Assembly: GCA_028343615.1 (NCBI GenBank)
Contig: JAOLZA010000006.1
Coordinates: forward strand, 1-64,000
Direction of reading: 5' to 3'
Source of the DNA: Verrucomicrobiota bacterium
GTDB lineage: Bacteria; Verrucomicrobiota; Verrucomicrobiia; Limisphaerales; UBA1100
DNA: 64,000 nucleotides
Both the position numbers and the translations under genes were made by a program. Every line of letters begins with the position of its first letter. Position 1 is the first letter of the stretch. Of the stretch, positions 17,516 to 26,751 are shown in pieces. Under the pieces are notes generated by a model, which ran no database searches, was not told where the DNA came from, and saw nothing but the letters and a program-made list of their open reading frames with translations.

Positions 17516-18165
17516 TTCGTAACGTGCTGTTTGATTGGTCCGGTACATTGGTGAACGATTTGCCTGCGGTGTGGCGTGCTACCAATTACACCTTCACCCA
17601 ATCCGGTTATCCGGAAATGAGCCTTGAGGAGTTTCGCTCGAAGTTCAGTTTACCCTTCGATGAATTCTACGAACGTGTTGCACCAGGAGTGCCATTGCAG
17701 CAACTAGAGAAATGGTACAAACTCGGTTTCGCTGTCGAGCAGAAAACCATCGAATTGCTTCCATTTGCAGAGGATTTTTTTAGCTTTTGTAAGTCAAAGC
17801 ACCTGCGCACTTTTTTGCTGAGCACCATTCATCCGGATCATTACCGCGAGCAGTCTGCGCGCATTGCGTTTGATTTTGATCATGTTTATGTGCGCGTGAT
17901 GGATAAGCGAGTGCGTATAGCCCAAATTCTCAAAGAACAAAATTTACTTGCCGAGGAAACGATGTTCATTGGCGACATGCAGCATGATGTGGAAACCGCT
18001 TATGCGGGCGGTATTCACTCTTGCGCCGTATTGACCGGTTACAATTCTCGCGAACAGCTGGAGGAAGCAGAGCCGGAGCTGATCGTGGAACACTTGGGCG
18101 AGTTGGAGGAAATATTGAAGGAATCCGGAATGGAATGGCCCGCGCCAATTTCTGCTAATGAATGA
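17512..18165 (+). CDS. HAD-superfamily hydrolase with D-W-S catalytic motif
   Basis: Haloacid-dehalogenase-fold phosphatase-like protein, substrate unknown. Motif I is LFDWSGTLVND, with nucleophile D8 but Ser at the place of the usual second Asp (D10). Motif II is probably LLST near residue 104, motif III the basic K near 128, and motif IV GDMQHDVETA near 163. A helical cap of C1 type lies between. 217 aa. Overlaps MFS by 4 bp and folB by 8 bp, with a strong AAGGAGG ribosome site. The motif I change resembles phosphonoacetaldehyde hydrolase (DxAGT), so a non-standard reaction is possible. Confidence 0.82.
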   Translation: MIRNVLFDWSGTLVNDLPAVWRATNYTFTQSGYPEMSLEEFRSKFSLPFDEFYERVAPGVPLQQLEKWYKLGFAVEQKTIELLPFAEDFFSFCKSKHLRTFLLSTIHPDHYREQSARIAFDFDHVYVRVMDKRVRIAQILKEQNLLAEETMFIGDMQHDVETAYAGGIHSCAVLTGYNSREQLEEAEPELIVEHLGELEEILKESGMEWPAPISANE

Positions 18166-18508
18166 TACAATCACCATTGCTGATCTTGAAATACACGCCC
18201 GTGTGGGCGTGCCTGACGAGGAACGCGCATCTCCACAACGACTTTTGTTCACTGTCGAAATGGAGCACGACTTTGCCGAAGCCGCCAAGGCCGATGCAAT
18301 TGGTGGCACGATTGATTACTATGCGGTGACGATGGCTCTCACAAAAATGGCCGATGCCGGTGAATGGCGGTTGATCGAGAAACTTGCAGAGGATGTGGCG
18401 GCGCTGGTGCTTGCAAAATTCCAGCCGAATTGCGTGCGGGTGGAGGTAAAGAAGTTTATACTGCCTCAAACACGCTTGGTATCCGTGCGTATTGAGCGCC
18501 GCCGTTAA
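18158..18508 (+). CDS. folB: Dihydroneopterin aldolase
   Basis: Converts 7,8-dihydroneopterin to 6-hydroxymethyl-dihydropterin in folate synthesis. The 116 aa carry the family opening ITIADLEIHARVGVPDEER, the GTIDYYAV segment (tyrosine and partner residues of the active site) and LIEKLAEDVAALVL. Full length. Overlaps the HAD gene by 8 bp upstream and converges on the subtilase gene, whose stop overlaps its own by 4 bp. Other folate genes are not in the window. Confidence 0.9.
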   Translation: MNDTITIADLEIHARVGVPDEERASPQRLLFTVEMEHDFAEAAKADAIGGTIDYYAVTMALTKMADAGEWRLIEKLAEDVAALVLAKFQPNCVRVEVKKFILPQTRLVSVRIERRR

Positions 18509-19893
18509 TCTTTCTTTTCTTCCTTCGGCTGCGGCGGGGCGAAGGGGCGGTTCTCGATGATTAACTCACGGATTTCTCTGGGATTTTTTTGGTGATGTGA
18601 GGCAAGCCCGGCGGATAGTCCGCTGATATAAGCTGAGGATGCTGAAGTTCCACTGATGGCGTATGTGCGGTTTCCAAATCGCGCTGGATGCGTTCCGCGC
18701 GCGGCGACATCGATAAAATTACCGCGATTAGCGTATGCCGTCAGCTCGCCGTTGGGGCGTGTGGCTGTGACGGCCATCACTTGCGGGTGCGCGGCGGGGA
18801 AATGTGGCGTGGTCACGGGTTCGTTGCCGGCTGCGCCCACGAAAAGCACCCCATTTTTATGATGTGTAGTGATGATGCGCTGAAGCAGCGGGCTGGCTTG
18901 ATAGCTGCCGAGGCTAAGGTTAATTATTGTGGCACCGTTGTTCACCGCTTCGGTGATGCCGTTGGCGATGTTGAAAGAGTTGGCGTTTACATTAGCTCCA
19001 AACACATCCACCGGCAAAATCCGCACGGGACTGTTTTGCACGCCCAAGTCTTTATTGGCTAGGCCGCGCAAAATAATCCCGGCCATTGATGTGCCATGGG
19101 TGGGTGCGCTGTTCGGGGGAGTGAAAGGATCGGACATTGAAAGTGCGGGCAAAAGGAATCCGGGTTGGTCAAGTCCGGCGGGTTGCACGGCGGTGTCAAT
19201 GAGGCCGATGATAAGTTGACCTTTTGTGTCGACTTCTTCCGGCCGCACGGACACGGGTAGTACGCCCGTGCCGCCTGCCACTAGAACAGGTGTGGCGGGG
19301 CGAGGGTATAAATGCACGTCATCGATTATATCCGTGACGCCGAGCTCGGCCATGGCTTGGCGCGCAGCGGCCATGGCGCGCGGGTCAGTGAACTTAAGCT
19401 GTGCGACGTTGGCAATTTTAATGAAACCGAGAAGATTGGCATTAAAACGCTTGGCTAGGGCGACTGCGTCTTGTTCAGGGCGAAATATGACGGCGAGCTG
19501 GTTGGGCGCGACCTTCGGCTTGGAAACCGGTTCTGCCATCGGTTCGGTTTCGGCGATGATATTAGCTGAGTAAACCTCCAGTTTCCCAGGTTCGCCGGGG
19601 CGTGCGCTGAGTGTGTAATGAAGGTCGCCTAGCAGAAACCGCAATGCTTCTCCCACGGGCTTAGGTTTGAATTTCACCGAGACAGGCCGGTTAAGACCCG
19701 TTTGCATCCGGACTTGCCAGCCAGTTTCGCGTTGTATGCCACCAAGTACTTCAACCAATGACGTGTCTCGCATGTCCAAGGCGAGGTGCTTGCGAAATGC
19801 GTTCCATGTGATTTCCTTTTCGGCAGCGAACAAAGGTTCGAACAGGGATAGAAATACTGAAACTGCAACTATGACATGGAATTTCAAGAGCAA
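18505..19893 (-). CDS. Exported subtilisin-family (S8) serine protease with N-terminal STN-like domain
   Basis: Secreted protease. A signal peptide (VIVAVSVFLSLFEPLFA) is followed at about 35-110 by a secretin/TonB short N-terminal type domain (LDMRDTSLVEVLGGI ... VSVKFKPKPVGEALRFLLGDL). A propeptide-like region spans 130-200, then the S8 domain with D233 (LIDTAV), H266 (HGTSMAG), N357 (AAGNEP) and S417 (GTSASSAYISG), so the triad and oxyanion residue are complete. 462 aa. The listed start is a TTG; another TTG two codons on is possible. It converges with folB. Confidence 0.88.
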   Translation of the reverse strand: MLLKFHVIVAVSVFLSLFEPLFAAEKEITWNAFRKHLALDMRDTSLVEVLGGIQRETGWQVRMQTGLNRPVSVKFKPKPVGEALRFLLGDLHYTLSARPGEPGKLEVYSANIIAETEPMAEPVSKPKVAPNQLAVIFRPEQDAVALAKRFNANLLGFIKIANVAQLKFTDPRAMAAARQAMAELGVTDIIDDVHLYPRPATPVLVAGGTGVLPVSVRPEEVDTKGQLIIGLIDTAVQPAGLDQPGFLLPALSMSDPFTPPNSAPTHGTSMAGIILRGLANKDLGVQNSPVRILPVDVFGANVNANSFNIANGITEAVNNGATIINLSLGSYQASPLLQRIITTHHKNGVLFVGAAGNEPVTTPHFPAAHPQVMAVTATRPNGELTAYANRGNFIDVAARGTHPARFGNRTYAISGTSASSAYISGLSAGLASHHQKNPREIRELIIENRPFAPPQPKEEKKD

Positions 19894-19933
19894 AAATTAC
19901 CCGTTATTTGACTGAAATTACAATGTTTTTGGC

Positions 19934-19962
19934 TTGCGGATATGCGTTTTGACTGTTAATAA
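19934..19962 (+). promoter_or_regulatory. Predicted promoter of the FAH-family gene
   Basis: TTGCGG at 19934-19939 and TAATAA at 19957-19962 with a 17-bp spacer, leaving only 8 bases to the ATG at 19971. It follows the same TTGC(C/G)-type -35 pattern seen before other genes here. Confidence 0.4.
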
Positions 19963-19970
19963 CTTGGGAT

Positions 19971-20729
19971 ATGGCAGCTATCGGACGGTTTCAAAAAGGA
20001 GATGACATCTTTTACGCCAAGGTTGTTGACGGTAAACTTTACAAACTGAAGGGCGATGTTTTCGGTTCGCCTTCCTTCGTTAAGCGCGGCATCACGCCCA
20101 CGCGTAGTATCAGAACACTTACGCCTGTTCAGCCGAGCAAGGTAATTGCAGTGGGGCTCAATTACGCAGATCACGCACGCGAGTCCAACCTTAACCCCCC
20201 AACACAGCCACTCTTCTGGCTGAAGGCTCCCACTTCGTTGATCCCCGATGGCGGTAAAATTGATTTACCTTTTTCTAGCCACCGCAATGATTACGAGGCG
20301 GAATTGGCCATCGTGATTGGTCGTCGTGTGCGCAACGTTACCGCGCAAGCCGCCGGTCGCTACATTTTTGGCTACACATCGGCGCAGGATATTAGCGATC
20401 GCGACATTCAACAAAGCGAAAGCCAATGGGCGCGCGCCAAGAGCTTTGATACATTCACCCCTTTGGGTCCGTATATCGAAACCAAGGCGGACCCGAATAA
20501 CCTGACCATTCAACTGTTTAGGAACGGTGAGCTTTGCCAAAATTCACACACCGGACAAATGATTTTTGACTGTTTTCACTTGGTGAGCTTCATTTCCACG
20601 AACATGACGCTTCTCCCCGGAGACATCATCCTCACCGGGACACCGAGCGGTGTGGGGCCGATCGAAAGTGGTGATCGACTGGAAGTGCGTATCGGTGATA
20701 TGGCTTCTCTTTGTAATACTGTAAAGTAG
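19971..20729 (+). CDS. Fumarylacetoacetate-hydrolase family protein
   Basis: FAH-fold enzyme, typically a hydrolase, decarboxylase or isomerase of 2-keto acids (for example acylpyruvates or 2-hydroxyhepta-2,4-diene-1,7-dioate). Seen: VGLNYADHARE with the catalytic His near residue 65, HRNDYEAELAIVIGR with the metal-binding Glu pair near 103, the downstream Asp in GYTSAQDISDRD, and TGTPSGVGPIESGD at the end. 252 aa, the short single-domain form. The substrate cannot be named, and no catabolic partner genes lie next to it. Confidence 0.88.
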   Translation: MAAIGRFQKGDDIFYAKVVDGKLYKLKGDVFGSPSFVKRGITPTRSIRTLTPVQPSKVIAVGLNYADHARESNLNPPTQPLFWLKAPTSLIPDGGKIDLPFSSHRNDYEAELAIVIGRRVRNVTAQAAGRYIFGYTSAQDISDRDIQQSESQWARAKSFDTFTPLGPYIETKADPNNLTIQLFRNGELCQNSHTGQMIFDCFHLVSFISTNMTLLPGDIILTGTPSGVGPIESGDRLEVRIGDMASLCNTVK

Positions 20730-20736
20730 GGCAAGG

Positions 20737-20765
20737 TTGCCGTCGCGCCCGCTCTCCGCTATTAC
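20737..20765 (+). promoter_or_regulatory. Predicted promoter of proS
   Basis: TTGCCG at 20737-20742, 17-bp spacer, TATTAC at 20760-20765, six bases before the proS ATG; the transcript would be almost leaderless. Confidence 0.4.
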
Positions 20766-20771
20766 TGCCGC

Positions 20772-22478
20772 ATGCGCTGGACCGAAACGTTCATTCCCAC
20801 ATTGAAGGAAGCCCCTGCTGAGGCGGAGATTCATTCTCATCAACTTTTATTACGCGCCGGTTTGGTGCGTAAATTAGCCGGTGGGCTATACACGTTTCTC
20901 CCATCGGGCATTCGGGTTCTGCGAAAGATCGAAGCCATCGTCCGCGAGGAAATGGATAGCGCGGGCGCGCTGGAAGTATTGATGCCAGCCGTGCAGCCGC
21001 CGGAAATCTGGAAGGCAAGCGGCCGATACGAGCAAGCGGCGGACGTTCTCTTTAAAGTGCGCGATAGCAAAAACCGCGAATGGCTGCTTGGCCCCACGCA
21101 CGAGGAGGTCATCACCACGCTGGCATCGACGGAGCTGCATTCTTATCGGCAGGCACCCGTGAGTTTTTACCAGATTCAAACCAAGTTTCGGGATGAAATT
21201 CGCCCGCGTTTTGGGCTGATGCGCGCGCGGGAGTTCATTATGAAAGACGCGTACAGCTTTGATGTTTCCGATGAAGCGGCAATGACTAGTTATCAAAAAA
21301 TCTACGACGCGTACGTGCAAGTTTTCAAGCGATGCGGCGTGACGACGTTTCCGGTCGAGGCGGACACCGGTGTGATGGGCGGTAAGCATTCGCACGAATT
21401 CATGGTGCCCGCGCCTACAGGCGAGAGCGAAGTAGCGTATACGGAAGACGGCTCGTATGCCGCTAATCTTGAGAAGGCAAACAGTCAAGGTGCGACCACC
21501 ACCACCTCGAGTGAGTGTACAGGGGGTTTGGAGAAGTTTGCCACACCGAATGTGAAGACTATCGAGAATCTTACGCAAGCGCCGTATAACATCGCCGCAG
21601 AGGCCCAGATTAAAACGCTCGTATTCATAGCTGAAGAAAAACCGGTCATCGCGTTGGTGCGCGGCGACGACCAGATTAATGAATCTAAACTTTGTGGTGC
21701 GCTCGGCACAGCAATTTTCCGAGCGGCGGAAGCAGGGGAAATTCACGCCGCGCTCGGTGCGCATCCCGGCAGTCTTGGAGCGGTGGGCGTGAAGGGCATT
21801 CCGGTGTTCATCGATGAACAACTACGCAATGCTGCTGGCATGTCGACGGGCGCGAATGAGAATGGTTTTCACATCCGCAATGTGAATGTTGCCCGCGATT
21901 TGCCGGGTGTGCAATGGGCGGATCTCCGCACCGTGCGCGAAGGCGAGTTGAGCGAAAGCGGTCAACCGTTGAAGATTCAGCGCGCCATCGAGGTGGGGCA
22001 CGTCTTCAAGCTCGGCACTAAATACGCCGAGGCGCTCGACGCTAATTTTCTCGCGGAAGACGGTAAACAACATCCTTTCGTGATGGGCTGTTACGGGCTT
22101 GGCGTTACGCGGACGTTTCAGGCGATTATCGAATGCGGCAACGACGAGCACGGCGTAATTTGGCCGCAAGCGGTTGCGCCGTGGCAGGTTTGCCTCACCG
22201 TGCTCGACATCGCGCCCGGGGGTGAAGTGATGAAAGCCGCTCAAGCGATTTACGACGAACTGACTTCTGCGGGTATCGAAGTGCTGATGGATGACCGTGA
22301 CGTGCGTCCGGGCGTGAAATTCAAAGACTCCGAGCTCATCGGCATTCCTGTGCGAGTGAGCGTGGGCGCGCGCTCGCTAAAAGAGGGCAACGTGGAATTC
22401 ACGTTGCGTGCTGAGGGTGGCCGCGAAAATGTCCCCTTGACCGAGGCGGTTTCCCGCGTGCAGTCAGAGTTGGCCTGA
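20772..22478 (+). CDS. proS: Prolyl-tRNA synthetase, bacterial type with editing domain
   Basis: Charges tRNA-Pro. Class II motifs: motif 1 around EVLMPAVQPPEIWKASGR, motif 2 TKFRDEIRPRFGLMRAREFIMKDAYSF (residues about 136-162) and motif 3 GCYGLGVTRTFQAIIE near 440. The YbaK-like editing insert between motifs 2 and 3 (about 230-390) includes KTLVFIAEEKPVIALVRGDDQINESKL, so mischarged Ala-tRNA-Pro should be edited. A C-terminal anticodon domain follows. 568 aa, full length. Its stop overlaps the tgt start by one base (TGATG). Confidence 0.96.
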   Translation: MRWTETFIPTLKEAPAEAEIHSHQLLLRAGLVRKLAGGLYTFLPSGIRVLRKIEAIVREEMDSAGALEVLMPAVQPPEIWKASGRYEQAADVLFKVRDSKNREWLLGPTHEEVITTLASTELHSYRQAPVSFYQIQTKFRDEIRPRFGLMRAREFIMKDAYSFDVSDEAAMTSYQKIYDAYVQVFKRCGVTTFPVEADTGVMGGKHSHEFMVPAPTGESEVAYTEDGSYAANLEKANSQGATTTTSSECTGGLEKFATPNVKTIENLTQAPYNIAAEAQIKTLVFIAEEKPVIALVRGDDQINESKLCGALGTAIFRAAEAGEIHAALGAHPGSLGAVGVKGIPVFIDEQLRNAAGMSTGANENGFHIRNVNVARDLPGVQWADLRTVREGELSESGQPLKIQRAIEVGHVFKLGTKYAEALDANFLAEDGKQHPFVMGCYGLGVTRTFQAIIECGNDEHGVIWPQAVAPWQVCLTVLDIAPGGEVMKAAQAIYDELTSAGIEVLMDDRDVRPGVKFKDSELIGIPVRVSVGARSLKEGNVEFTLRAEGGRENVPLTEAVSRVQSELA

Positions 22479-23605
22479 TGTTTGCGCTGCGCAATACCGA
22501 CGGCGATGCACGGCGTGGTACACTTACCACCACGCATGGCGAAGTCCAAACGCCAATGTTTATGCCCGTGGGCACTCGCGCCACAGTGAAGACGTTGGAC
22601 ACGCGTGACCTTAACGAGCTTGAAGCGCAAATCATTCTCGGAAACACTTATCACCTCAACCTTCGCCCCGGACCGGAAACAATTCACGCCGCGGGCGGCT
22701 TGCACACCTTTATGGGTTGGAATAAACCAATCCTCACCGACAGCGGCGGGTTTCAGGTTTTCAGTTTGGCGAAGATGGCGAAGATTAAAGATGACGGCGT
22801 GGCCTTCCAATCGCACATCGACGGCTCGCCATTATTTCTTGGGCCCAAGAAGGCGATGTCCATTCAGCGTGACTTGGGCAGCGACATCGCGATGGTGTTT
22901 GATGATTGTCCGCCGTATCCCGCCGAGCGTGAACGTGTGGTGTCCGCCGTGGAGCGTACCGCGCGTTGGGCCGCCGAATGCCGCGAACAACCGCGCGCGG
23001 ATGGGCAATTGATTTTTGGGATTGTGCAGGGCGGATGCCACGCGGATTTGCGTGAGCGCAGCGCGGCCGACATCATCGCCCTGGATTTTGACGGTCACGC
23101 CATAGGCGGCCTTAGTGTGGGCGAGCCGGAACCGGAGATGCTTGCGATGGCGGCACACACCGCGCCGCTGCTGCCAGCCGGCAAGCCGCGCTATGCGATG
23201 GGCCTAGGCACTCCCGCGCAATTGGTGGAGCTAGTGGCTCGCGGGGTGGATATTTTTGATTGTGTACTGCCCACGCGATTGGCTCGGAATGGCACGGCGT
23301 TTACCTATGATGGCGCGTTTGCCCTCAAAGGCGCGGCGTACAAGGAAGACTTTGGGCCCATTGAGTCTGGCTGCGATTGCTTCACTTGCACCCATCACAC
23401 ACGCGCATATGTGCGGCATTTACTCAACGTGGATGAGATTTCAGGGCTGCGGCTGCTGACTTTACACAATTTGCGGCTGTATTTGCGTTTGATGAGCGAA
23501 GTGCGTAAACACATTGAAGCGGGCACATTTGGCGAGTTTCGGGCTGAATTCGCCTCTCGTTATACACCCACCACTCGCGTGGAGGCACAGCGAAAAAATG
23601 CGTAA
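22478..23605 (+). CDS. tgt: tRNA-guanine transglycosylase
   Basis: Exchanges guanine 34 for preQ1 in tRNAs with GUN anticodons, a step of queuosine synthesis. Seen: ILTDSGGFQVFSL with the active Asp near residue 90, the GIVQGG loop, AIGGLSVGEP, the second Asp in FDCVLPTRLARNG, and the zinc ligands CDCFTCTHHTRAY (about 305-317). 375 aa. Co-transcribed after proS, and followed by yajC, matching the widespread tgt-yajC-secDF order. Confidence 0.96.
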   Translation: MFALRNTDGDARRGTLTTTHGEVQTPMFMPVGTRATVKTLDTRDLNELEAQIILGNTYHLNLRPGPETIHAAGGLHTFMGWNKPILTDSGGFQVFSLAKMAKIKDDGVAFQSHIDGSPLFLGPKKAMSIQRDLGSDIAMVFDDCPPYPAERERVVSAVERTARWAAECREQPRADGQLIFGIVQGGCHADLRERSAADIIALDFDGHAIGGLSVGEPEPEMLAMAAHTAPLLPAGKPRYAMGLGTPAQLVELVARGVDIFDCVLPTRLARNGTAFTYDGAFALKGAAYKEDFGPIESGCDCFTCTHHTRAYVRHLLNVDEISGLRLLTLHNLRLYLRLMSEVRKHIEAGTFGEFRAEFASRYTPTTRVEAQRKNA

Positions 23606-23620
23606 TTTCACCGTAAAAGC

Positions 23621-23648
23621 TTGCCATTGGGAGCTTTACCCATAGTCT
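23621..23648 (+). promoter_or_regulatory. Predicted promoter of yajC
   Basis: TTGCCA at 23621-23626, 16-bp spacer, TAGTCT at 23643-23648, 20 bases before the yajC ATG. Nearly the same arrangement as upstream of ctpA (TTGCCA-N16-TAGGCT). Confidence 0.4.
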
Positions 23649-23668
23649 TTGCCGTCTCATTTTTGACT

Positions 23669-24013
23669 ATGGAAAATCTAATCAGTGACGCGTGGTTCGC
23701 GATGGGCGGAGGCGGTGGAGGTGGTCAGCCTGCTTCAGGCAAAGACGCCCTTATTCAAATGCTCTGCATGTTCGGCCCTTTGTTCGCCATTATGTACGTG
23801 CTTATTTTGCGGCCGCAAAGCCAGCAACGCAAGAAGCTCGAAGCGATTGTGGGAGCACTTAAGCCGGGCGACAAAGTCATCGCCGCCGGTATCATCGGCA
23901 CGGTAGTAACGGTGAAAGAGAGGAGCGTGACTCTTCGCTCAGGTGATTCAAAGATTGAGGTTAGCAAGTCCGCTGTAGAGGCCACAGTGGGTGAGGACGC
24001 CGACAAGGACTAA
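23669..24013 (+). CDS. yajC: Sec translocon accessory protein YajC
   Basis: Small single-pass inner-membrane protein that associates with SecDF and SecYEG. I use ATG 23669 (MENLISDAWFAM), which leaves a short Gly-rich lead and then the TM helix MLCMFGPLFAIMYVLILRPQ (about 32-51) and the conserved QQRKKLEAIVGALKPGDKVIAAGIIGTV cytoplasmic part. 114 aa, normal. Directly upstream of secDF, 4 bp apart. Confidence 0.93.
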   Translation: MENLISDAWFAMGGGGGGGQPASGKDALIQMLCMFGPLFAIMYVLILRPQSQQRKKLEAIVGALKPGDKVIAAGIIGTVVTVKERSVTLRSGDSKIEVSKSAVEATVGEDADKD

Positions 24014-24017
24014 TTTC

Positions 24018-26750
24018 ATGGAGCGAAAACAAATCCAAAAACGCCCGATGCTTTTGCGCTGGGTCATTGTGCTGGCAGTCAGCGTTGGCTTTGGGTGGCA
24101 ATGGTTGCCACCTGAGGGTCGCCCAATGGTAGATGTCTTTGCGGAAGAAGCGATTGATAAGAATGACGGCAAGTTCGACTTGATCTTGGAAAATATTAAG
24201 ACTGCTGAAGCCGCAAGCCCTGCAGGGGATTTGACGCTAGAAAAATGGGAGCAAGCGATCGGTTCGGCTAATCTCACCAACTATTTCCCGCTGATTGGAG
24301 ATTTTAAAACGGATAAAGCCGCGCGTGAGAAAATGGGCCTTAATGGAGCTCTGGAATTGGAAATTGCTGATGGTGTTCCTGTTTCGGAAAAAAATAACTT
24401 GGCGGAAACATCGCGAAAGGCGGTCAACCGTTTTATCCTCGGGAAGCTTCAATCAATGGCCGCTGGTAAGGTGAAGCTGGGGCTGGATCTTCGGGGCGGC
24501 ACTCAATTTACCGTGCGCATTGTCAGTGCCGGAAAACAGGCGGATTCCGCCAAGCGTAAAGACCGGCTCGAGCAGGCGATGGCGACCATCCGTAAACGAA
24601 TCGATAAATTCGGCGTATCCGAGCCCATCATTCAAAGTTCTTCGAACGATAACGAAGATCATATCATTATTCAAATCCCAGGTCTCTCGAAGGCCGATCG
24701 TGATCGCGCTCGTGAGACCATCCAGAAAATAGCCAAACTGGAATTCCGGCTTGAACACGCACGTAGCCGCGCGGCACTCAATAGTCGTGAGGATTTTATT
24801 CCGGGCGCGGATTTTCTCAACTACACGTTGAAGGACGATGACGGGCAGAAATACACGCGCAGCCTGTTCGTGGTTACGATGGAAGATCATCCGGAAAAAT
24901 GCGTTTCTGGAAAACACATCGTGAGTGCCAGCCCAATCCGCGACCCGATCAGCGGTATGGCGAAGATCAGCTTCAAACTCGATGCCGCAGGCGCGGATAA
25001 ATTCGGGAATATCACGGAGGAGCATCAGGTCAGTGGTGATGATCCACGTGCGCTGTGTATTGTGCTGGATGGTAAATTAATCTCCGCCCCTTCAATCAAC
25101 AGTCGCATCCATTCGCGCGGTGAGATTAGTGGCGATTTTACCTACGACGAAGCCCGTGAGCTGGCCAACTCACTGGAGAACCCGCTGGAAACACCGGTGG
25201 AAATAATTGAAGAGCGCGAAGTGGACCCCTCACTCGGAAAGGAATCAGTGCTCAAAGGGTTTACCGCCGCAAAGTATGGGCTCATCGCCGTTGCGGTGTT
25301 TATGCTGGTTTATTATTTATTGTGTGGCGTTGTTGCTAACATTGCACTTGCGCTGAATATTCTCATCCTCATGGGTGTGCTTTCTTGGTTTGACGCCACG
25401 CTCACACTGCCGGGCATTGCCGGCGTGGTGCTTACTATCGGTATGGCGGTGGATGCCAATGTGTTGATCTTCGAGCGCATTCGAGAGGAATTGCGTACCG
25501 GAAAATCCTTAAAAGGCGCCATTGGGTCCGGCTATGAAAAGGCGTTTGGCACAATTTTTGATGCCAACATAACCACATTGATCGCCTCAGTGATATTGAT
25601 TTATATGGGCAAAGGTCCAGTGCAGGGATTTGGCGTTACTCTCACTATTGGTATCCTCACCAGCATGTTCACCGCACTGGTGGCCACGCGGTTGGTTTTG
25701 GATTTATTACTGAATATGGGATGGATCGGGTCGGAAAACTCGAAGCGCGCGATGCACCTGAGGCCCACGACTGACTTGCCGACTATTAATTTTGTGAAAT
25801 ACAAAGTCGGAAGGACGCGTGCAAAAAATGCTTTCTCGAGCCCTGCAATTTGGGTCACCTGGGTACTTATTCTGTGCTCAACAATTTTTGTGTTCAACCG
25901 CGGTTGGGATAAAACAATGGGTGTCGATTTCGCGGGTGGCCAGAGCCTGATGATGAGTTTTGATAATGACAAAGTTTCAGACGAGACAGAGAAACTTCAG
26001 GAAAAACTTTCCGCGAAATTATCATTGGGCGATGAAGGCTTACAGGCGGAACTGCAATCGGACCAAGCCTCAGGTGAGCAAGTGCTCCGCCTAAGTTACA
26101 AAAGCGGGGATGCAACGGCGCTCATCAACGGGCTGAACGAAATTTATTCCGAAGCAAATTTCGCCCTTCTTTCCAAAGACCTCGTAGGACCAAGCGTGAG
26201 CGGAGAAATTCAAAAATCTGCACTCGTGGCCACGGTGCTGGCGTTGTTCGGCATTCTTATTTATGTGGCGTTCCGTTATGAGTACTCTTTTGCGGTTGGC
26301 GCCGTCATTGCAGTTTTACATGATGTGCTGTTGACCGGTGGCCTGTTTTTCCTGAGTGGTCGCGAGCTGAATGCTCCGATCGTGGCGGCGATTCTCACCA
26401 TAATTGGTTTCTCTATAAACGACACCATCGTGATCTTTGACCGCATTCGAGAGAATCTACGACTTGGCACGCGCGGCTCCTTTTCCGATGTGATGAATGC
26501 AGCGCTGAACCAAACTCTCAGCCGTACCATTATCACATCGGGCACCACATTGCTTTCGACTGCCACGCTATATTATTTTGGGGGGATGGTAATTAATGAT
26601 TTCGCCTTCATGTTCCTAGTGGGCATCATTACCGGAACCTATTCCTCCATCTACATCGCCTGCGCCGTCGTATTATGGTGGCATGAAGGCAAGCGCCCCG
26701 AGCTGGCGGCTCCGATTCAGGATGCCGATCCGGTAACGATTCAGGCCTGA
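24018..26750 (+). CDS. secDF: Fused preprotein translocase subunit SecDF
   Basis: Proton-driven membrane protein that helps pull exported proteins out of the Sec channel. SecD and SecF, separate in E. coli, are one 910-aa chain here. SecD half: TM1, P1 head with GLDLRGGTQFTV, and VVLTIGMAVDANVLIFERIREEL in the TM4 region. SecF half from about residue 600: GVDFAGGQSLMMSF and AAILTIIGFSINDTIVIFDRIRENL. Start taken at ATG 24018. The region between the first TM and GLDLRGG (about 30-150) is longer than in E. coli SecD. The terC-like gene follows after one base. Confidence 0.96.
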   Translation: MERKQIQKRPMLLRWVIVLAVSVGFGWQWLPPEGRPMVDVFAEEAIDKNDGKFDLILENIKTAEAASPAGDLTLEKWEQAIGSANLTNYFPLIGDFKTDKAAREKMGLNGALELEIADGVPVSEKNNLAETSRKAVNRFILGKLQSMAAGKVKLGLDLRGGTQFTVRIVSAGKQADSAKRKDRLEQAMATIRKRIDKFGVSEPIIQSSSNDNEDHIIIQIPGLSKADRDRARETIQKIAKLEFRLEHARSRAALNSREDFIPGADFLNYTLKDDDGQKYTRSLFVVTMEDHPEKCVSGKHIVSASPIRDPISGMAKISFKLDAAGADKFGNITEEHQVSGDDPRALCIVLDGKLISAPSINSRIHSRGEISGDFTYDEARELANSLENPLETPVEIIEEREVDPSLGKESVLKGFTAAKYGLIAVAVFMLVYYLLCGVVANIALALNILILMGVLSWFDATLTLPGIAGVVLTIGMAVDANVLIFERIREELRTGKSLKGAIGSGYEKAFGTIFDANITTLIASVILIYMGKGPVQGFGVTLTIGILTSMFTALVATRLVLDLLLNMGWIGSENSKRAMHLRPTTDLPTINFVKYKVGRTRAKNAFSSPAIWVTWVLILCSTIFVFNRGWDKTMGVDFAGGQSLMMSFDNDKVSDETEKLQEKLSAKLSLGDEGLQAELQSDQASGEQVLRLSYKSGDATALINGLNEIYSEANFALLSKDLVGPSVSGEIQKSALVATVLALFGILIYVAFRYEYSFAVGAVIAVLHDVLLTGGLFFLSGRELNAPIVAAILTIIGFSINDTIVIFDRIRENLRLGTRGSFSDVMNAALNQTLSRTIITSGTTLLSTATLYYFGGMVINDFAFMFLVGIITGTYSSIYIACAVVLWWHEGKRPELAAPIQDADPVTIQA

Positions 26751-26751
26751 C

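Noticed and set aside
24453-25025. 190-aa minus-strand ORF opposite secDF
   Set aside because: A shadow of the conserved SecDF reading frame, with no family signature of its own. The same applies to the other long antisense ORFs (e.g. 20886-21821, 45607-46404, 56523-57128, 62465-63469).
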